A stretch of 64,000 nucleotides of DNA from Meandrina meandrites (taxonomy: Eukaryota; Cnidaria; Anthozoa; Scleractinia; Meandrinidae). Within the stretch, counting starts at the first letter, position 1. The number at the start of each line of letters is the position of its first letter. The translations under genes were made by a program, and so were the position numbers. The stretch spans positions 17,768,496-17,832,495 of the forward strand of contig OY855904.1 of the NCBI GenBank assembly GCA_963693305.1. Direction: 5' to 3'. Under the pieces are notes generated by a model that was not told the origin of the DNA, did no database searches, and saw only the letters and a program-made list of their open reading frames with translations. Shown here one piece after another: positions 59,121 through 64,000 of this stretch.

Positions 59121-59773
59121 GTGTTGCATCGGAAGGTCTGTTTCTCCAATGAAGTAAACATTGCCAAAATCGTTTCTTTTTGCTATATTTTTACTAACGT
59201 TCCGTAGTTAACTGGCCCGAATAAAACAACACGAGCAATATAAAAAGTACAAAGAACGTATTTACAAAATAATATTAAATTTGTTCAAACAACAAAGTTC
59301 AAACATCAATTAACGCAAAGATTTTCCCCTCGGCCACGGCCACGACCTTGTCGAAAGGAAAGGTTTTTATTCGTGTGTGACACCTTTTTCCATGGGGCTC
59401 GCCCGGCAATATACATTATACGGAACATATTAACTGTATCACCGCGAAAATATAATGAATCTCAATCAGTCAAAACCCTCACAAACGAATAACAGGAAAA
59501 AATAGTGTTTGTTGTAAAACCATTTGTAGAGTACCCTTTAACAAGGGAGAGAATTCATCAGGCAGATAAAGGACACCTGAAAGGAGAGATGAAGAATGCT
59601 TTGAATTACAATGAGGCTAGTGAGAAGGAAAGTTAATGCTGCGGTTAGCCTGGAACGCATCGTAAAAAGAACTAATGCGCGAAAACAACGCTGACGAAAT
59701 ATCACGAGTATAACCATAGCGTGGAATAGAAATTTGGTTGATGCGATTCACCGATTCTAAAATGTGAGAAATC

Positions 59774-60517
59774 ATATCGTATCGTATCGTATCGTATCGT
59801 ATCGTATCCTATCATGCTATCCTATCCTATCCTATCCTATCCTATCCTATCCTATCCTATCCTATCCTATCCTATCCTATCCTATCCTATCCTATCCTAT
59901 GCTATCCTATCCTATCCTATTACCCTATCCTATCCTATCCTATCCTATCCTATCCTATCCTATCCTATCCTATCCTATCCTATCCTATCCTATCCTATCC
60001 TATCCTATCCTATCCTATGCTATCCTATCCTATCCTATCCTATATCTTATCCTATCCTATCCTATCCTATCCTATCCTATCCTATCCTATCCTATCCTAT
60101 CCTATCCTATATCTTATCCTATCCTATCCTATCCTATCCTATCCTATCCTATCCTATCCTATCCTATCCTATCCTATCCTATCCTATCCTATCCTATCCT
60201 ATCCTATCCTATCCTATCCTATCCTATCCTATCCCTAGGCTATCCTATCCTATCCTATCCCTAGGCTATCCTATCCTATCCTATCCTATCCTATCCTATC
60301 CTATCCTATCCTATCCTATCCTATCCTATCCTATCCTATCCTATCCTATCCTATCCTATCCTATCCTATCCTATCCTATCCTATCCTATCCCTAGGCTAT
60401 CCTATCCTATCCTATCCCTAGGCTATCCTATCCTATCCTATCCTATCCTATCCTATCCTATCCTATCCTATCCTATCCTATCCTATCCTATCCTATCCTA
60501 TCCTATCCTATCCTATC
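59774..60517. repeat. (CCTAT)n pentanucleotide array, about 744 bases
   Basis: It starts with TATCG units (59774-59806) and changes to TATCC for more than 130 units. Interruptions include TATATCTTATCC near 60042 and 60108, and CCCTAGGC at 60233, 60259, 60390 and 60416. The long LSYPILSYP reading frames are artefacts of the repeat, not proteins. Confidence 0.97.
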
Positions 60518-61234
60518 CAAAATATCAAATTTTTATGGTTAAACGATATGTGAACTAAATTGGTGAAGAATGAAAAAGGTTTTGCAAATGACGGTGGTGA
60601 CGACGTTTTGTGGTATCACAAAAATACCAAAAAGGCTGAGTCAGGCTTATGACAGGCAGGAAGTCGCTTGACACACCACTAATGTGGAAATGCAGGGCTA
60701 ACCAATTTGCAAGAAAGGAAGCTAAGGCACAAAAGTTAGCGTCTCAATGTGATAAATTAAACTATAAAATTTATATTCGCGGTCTGTGGCAATCGGAGCA
60801 GGTGTTGGTGTGGACAGCACTGGAACTCGTCGTTGAGGTGTTGTTGAGGTGTCAAGAGCAGCATGTTGAAAGAACATGCTTGAGTCATTTGCCAGAGCTG
60901 TAGCTCATGTGGTGAAAATGTAGTAAGGAAGGTGAGGTCATTGGTACTGTAACAGTTACACGTTCCAGACAAGTACCAAGTCCTGCTGCCGTCAAAGGTA
61001 TCCATGGTTACATGGGAACCGATACACAGCAAGTGGGGTCGTTTTCGAGTCGTTTGTAGCTAGTTGGGACAAAATTTGAGGATGAAGAAAAGGTGGCAAA
61101 TGGTAAAAAACAAATAATGTTTAACTTCTTTTTTTTTTCGTTATTTATTAAGGTAACACTTACAGCGCTTACAAGACTATTGCCACTTAAACATACCATG
61201 CGAAACTTAAAATTACAGTGTTCAGATTATATTT

Positions 61235-61500
61235 TCAAAAACTAATCATCGCCGTTAACAGGGACTTTCATTTGATCCAGCCGACAGTGTGGGCAACGGT
61301 ACGACGTGCCGGGTGCAAGTCGAAATCATTGTAGCACCATTCCTCATGAACAAATTGTTTACAACACAGAAGTCGTCGTGTGTCGACCTCGGTTTTTTCC
61401 TGGCATATAACACATAACATAAAAAAAGTTGTCTAGACGCCGGTGATCACGGCGGGAATTGCGGTGACTCTGCCGACGCCTTCTATTACTACTGAATGAC
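61235..61500 (-). pseudogene. Decayed RING-like fragment, copy 1
   Basis: On the minus strand a segment reads MLCVICQEKTEVDTRRLLCC then KQFVHEEW, and after a frame change CPHCRLDQMKVPVNGD. The C..C, CC, H and C..C spacing resembles a RING or treble-clef zinc finger. A T-run near 61425 breaks the frame on the upstream side from an RRRRQSHRN-like arginine-rich stretch. A paralogue at 63305-63560 confirms that this was once a coding repeat. Zinc-finger type and original gene are unknown. Confidence 0.5.
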
Positions 61501-61968
61501 ATCGCAGTGAAAACTTATCCGCGTGAAAACTCATCCACCAGGGCGGTCACAAAACAGAAGGCCGTCTGTTCTCTCCTCTTGTGTCACGGAGGAGGACCCC
61601 AAGCTCTAAATTAAACGCGACAAGAAGAGACAGAATCAACCTTTTGTGCGACTGACGAGCGGCGTTCGGACTCCGAAGTAAACCTTCTCTTCCTAATAAA
61701 AAGAAAAATAGAAATAAACTAAGATCAATTTAAAAGTATGAACAGTAGATTAGTATAAGCTACTTCGACAAATAAGTGGAAGTGAATTCGTGCCTCAGCT
61801 GATGATACCCATTGCTATTAAGTTCATTCACTAGTGCGCGTGTGAACGACGAGGGGCAACGCAAACGAAAGGGGACATATAATTGTATCATTGCAAAAAT
61901 GTAACGAGTTTCAATAAGTTCAAACAGAATGGATTAGTGAGATGCAGATTTTGCTGAACGACGGTTGA

Positions 61969-62026
<58 letters not shown>

Positions 62027-62027
62027 G
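61969..62027. repeat. (AAT)n microsatellite
   Basis: About 19 uninterrupted AAT/ATA trinucleotide units. Confidence 0.97.
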
Positions 62028-62554
62028 TTATAATAAAAGAAACTTTAAGCATCAGTACTTGGAAGTACTATTACCATAGGGATCCTGTAAGATTTTAAAA
62101 ACTTAAAAAGGTAAAGATACTAACAATTTTAAAAGTTTAAAAAAGCAAACCTACATGAGAAAAACATATAAAAGTTTACAAATAAAAGTAAGTTATCGAG
62201 ACAAGTTTGTTGAACTGAGCAAGTTTGTGCCCCAGCTGATGATACGCCATTACTGTTAAGCTTAGTGAGGGCACTTGTCGTGTAAACCGACCAGTTGCAT
62301 ATATCTGTTGCGCTGTATTTTCGGAGTTTTCAGCGTTCGTTGATTTCGTCTGTGCGGTCCTTTGGTAATGAAGCTCTAGACTGAGTTTTCGATCGTCAGG
62401 TTTATTATAAGTGTTGACTCACTCGCTTCAGGTATTCAACTGATGAAGCTTACACTCCAAAACGACGCTAAACTATCCAAACCCTAGCTCCACAACTCAC
62501 AGTGATTGGTTAACGTGAAGACACTCCTCGTGAATAAATTGGAAAAAACGAGGC

Positions 62555-62715
62555 AATCCTATCCTACCGTATCCTACCTTATGCTACCGTATCCTATCCT
62601 ATCCTATCCTATCCTATCCTATCCTATCCTATCCTATCCTATCCTATCCTATCCTATCCTATCCTATCCTATCCTATCCTATCCTACCCTACCCTATACA
62701 ATCATATCCTATAAG
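62555..62715. repeat. (CCTAT)n array, second
   Basis: About 30 CCTAT units bounded by variant units (CCTACCGTAT, TACCCTACCCTA). The motif and orientation match the larger array at 59774, separated from it by the duplicated RING-like region. Confidence 0.95.
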
Positions 62716-63304
62716 GAGTTGCGCCTCTATCCAACACTCAATAGATTTACTGCGAAACTCTTTCCACTCTTACCTGTTGTTTCTGTAGATGCTTTGTGGA
62801 AAGGGGGAACTTGTCGGAGTGGGCTTTTCCCTTTTCCAGATAGAAAATCAAAACACATTTGACTGCTGTTCAGCATATCTGAACCTCATGTGTACACGTC
62901 TCCGCTCACAGCTCGGGCTCTTACAACTGAGGTGTAGGAAGAGAACTCACTGTATTCGGGGAAATTAGCTTGGTCTTGTCTTGTATAATTGAGTACATAT
63001 CTTTTTGTCGCCAAGAGTTTCTTTATTTTCTGCATCTTACACTTTTTACTGTACGAGCTGCTCACAACTTAACGACATCCGACTCAAAGAAGAAAAGTAC
63101 CGTTGGGAGGTGATTTACAATTATTAACTAAAGAGAATATATGATAAAACTTAAAAGAAAATTAATTATATGGATACAAATAATTGCTGCGAATGTCTGC
63201 CCACCCTGGCGGCGGAGTGGAACAGGTGGATGTTCCCAGCGAAGACGCCACTCCTCGTTCATTCAAAATTAATATTTTGAAAGTTATAAACGAAATATCT
63301 TGCC

Positions 63305-63560
63305 AGAAATATTTGAAGGGACGGCATCGCCGTTGACAGGGATCTGATCCTTCCAACAGCGTGGACAACGGTACAGCGTGTCTGGAGCAAGCCGAAACTA
63401 CTGTAGCATATACTCTTCGTAAACAAATTTACGACAACAAAAGAGTCGTCGTGTGTCTGTTACATTGTTATCTTGGCATACAATACATAACATATCTTCC
63501 TCTCGGCGCCGTTGATGACCGCGGAAATTGCGATGGCTCCGTCGACGCCTTCTCACACAA
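63305..63560 (-). pseudogene. Decayed RING-like fragment, copy 2
   Basis: The minus strand reads an arginine-rich RRRRRSHRNFRGHQRRREED, then MLCIVCQDNNVTDTRRLFCC, RKFVYEEYMLQ, an in-frame stop, and FRLAPDTLYRCPRCWKDQ, PVNGD. It aligns base by base with 61235-61500. This copy keeps the frame better, but the stop and loss of the HEEW His disable it. The adjacent block at 63558-63690 also matches 59540-59690. Confidence 0.5.
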
Positions 63561-63690
63561 AGGGAGAAAATTCATCAGGCAGACGAAAGAGAGCTGATGA
63601 ATGCTTTGAATTACAATAACGACAGTAAGAAAAAAAGTTAATGCTGTGGTTAGCCTGGAAGGCCTCGTAAAAAAGAACTAATGCAATGAT
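63558..63690. repeat. Duplicate of the 59540-59690 block
   Basis: It shares GAGAAAATTCATCAGGCAG, AATGCTTTGAATTACAATAA, AGTTAATGCTGTGGTTAGCC and AAGAACTAATGC with the block just left of the first (CCTAT)n array. A further local duplication (TTCGTATTCTTGGAGTAAC at 63757 and 63982) follows at the window's end. Confidence 0.75.
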
Positions 63691-64000
63691 AATAAGTTCT
63701 TTTCTTTTTTCTTTAGTTCTAGTTGTTGATTTCGTATTATCTTCATGGCTTGTTTCAAGTCGTATTCTTGGAGTAACTGAAGACAGCTTTTATACGTAAC
63801 TCTTTAACTTCATCTCCAGACGATGTCTTCTTGCGTCTACCAAAGGTCTTAATGAAGCGAGAAGACTGCGAAGTGTTACCAATGTCTTACAGACCAAAAA
63901 ACGTTCAGTTTTTGCATTTTTTTTAAATAAATGATAATAAGTTTTGTTTTTTTCTTTAATTGTGGCTTCTTTAAGTGTTTATTCGTATTCTTGGAGTAAC

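Noticed and set aside
59764..60395. Long LSYPILSYP-type reading frames in three overlapping frames
   Set aside because: They are translations of a (CCTAT)n microsatellite; a pentamer has no stop in these frames.

Overview
The window looks like AT-rich nuclear DNA from a cnidarian, most likely an anthozoan such as a stony coral. Genes have short exons with GT-AG introns. Single-exon GT31 and IER genes sit beside them. The intervening DNA is packed with small non-autonomous DNA transposons, hairpin MITEs, tRNA-derived SINEs and microsatellites. There is no operon structure, rRNA or CRISPR array. The organism assignment is an inference from gene types and repeat style, because no search could be run.

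Five genes can be read with confidence. (1) A single-exon beta-1,3-galactosyltransferase-like GT31 enzyme (5532-6599, +) has a truncated, frameshifted duplicate upstream (1733-2234, +). (2) PTPA, the PP2A phosphatase activator, can be rebuilt as 11 coding exons (9548-23469, +), encoding 314 aa with every junction in phase. (3) A secreted two-exon N-formylglutamate amidohydrolase-like protein lies at 35145-36438 (+). (4) An intronless IER2/IER5-type immediate early response gene lies at 42349-43092 (-), with CRE, CCAAT and MEF2/CArG-like sites upstream. (5) POFUT1, the protein O-fucosyltransferase acting on EGF repeats, can be rebuilt as 7 exons (46535-55770, -), encoding 413 aa. A possible sixth minus-strand gene around 29.1-29.9 kb could not be resolved.

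Layout: 1-5 kb holds a dead LINE reverse transcriptase fragment, degenerate repeats and the GT31 pseudogene. 5.5-6.8 kb is the GT31 gene. 7-9.4 kb is intergenic with a TTAA-flanked element. 9.5-23.5 kb is PTPA, whose introns carry at least eight mobile elements, one inserted inside another. 23.5-35 kb is mostly repeats (tandem units, a SINE, large fold-back elements, a GGGCGCTTATT-repeat element). 35-43.4 kb has the amidohydrolase and IER genes. 46.5-55.8 kb is POFUT1 with SINEs and a hAT-like MITE in its introns. 56-64 kb has hairpin MITEs and a tandemly duplicated region holding (CCTAT)n arrays and two decayed RING-like coding fragments.

The genes do not form a pathway. GT31 and POFUT1 both act in the secretory pathway on glycans, and PTPA and IER proteins both touch PP2A biology, but proximity here is probably incidental. 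No complete novel system was found. The most interesting signals are the transposon archaeology: CAGGG...CCCTG elements with 5-6 bp target duplications, the nested insertion, and the decayed RING/pentanucleotide array.
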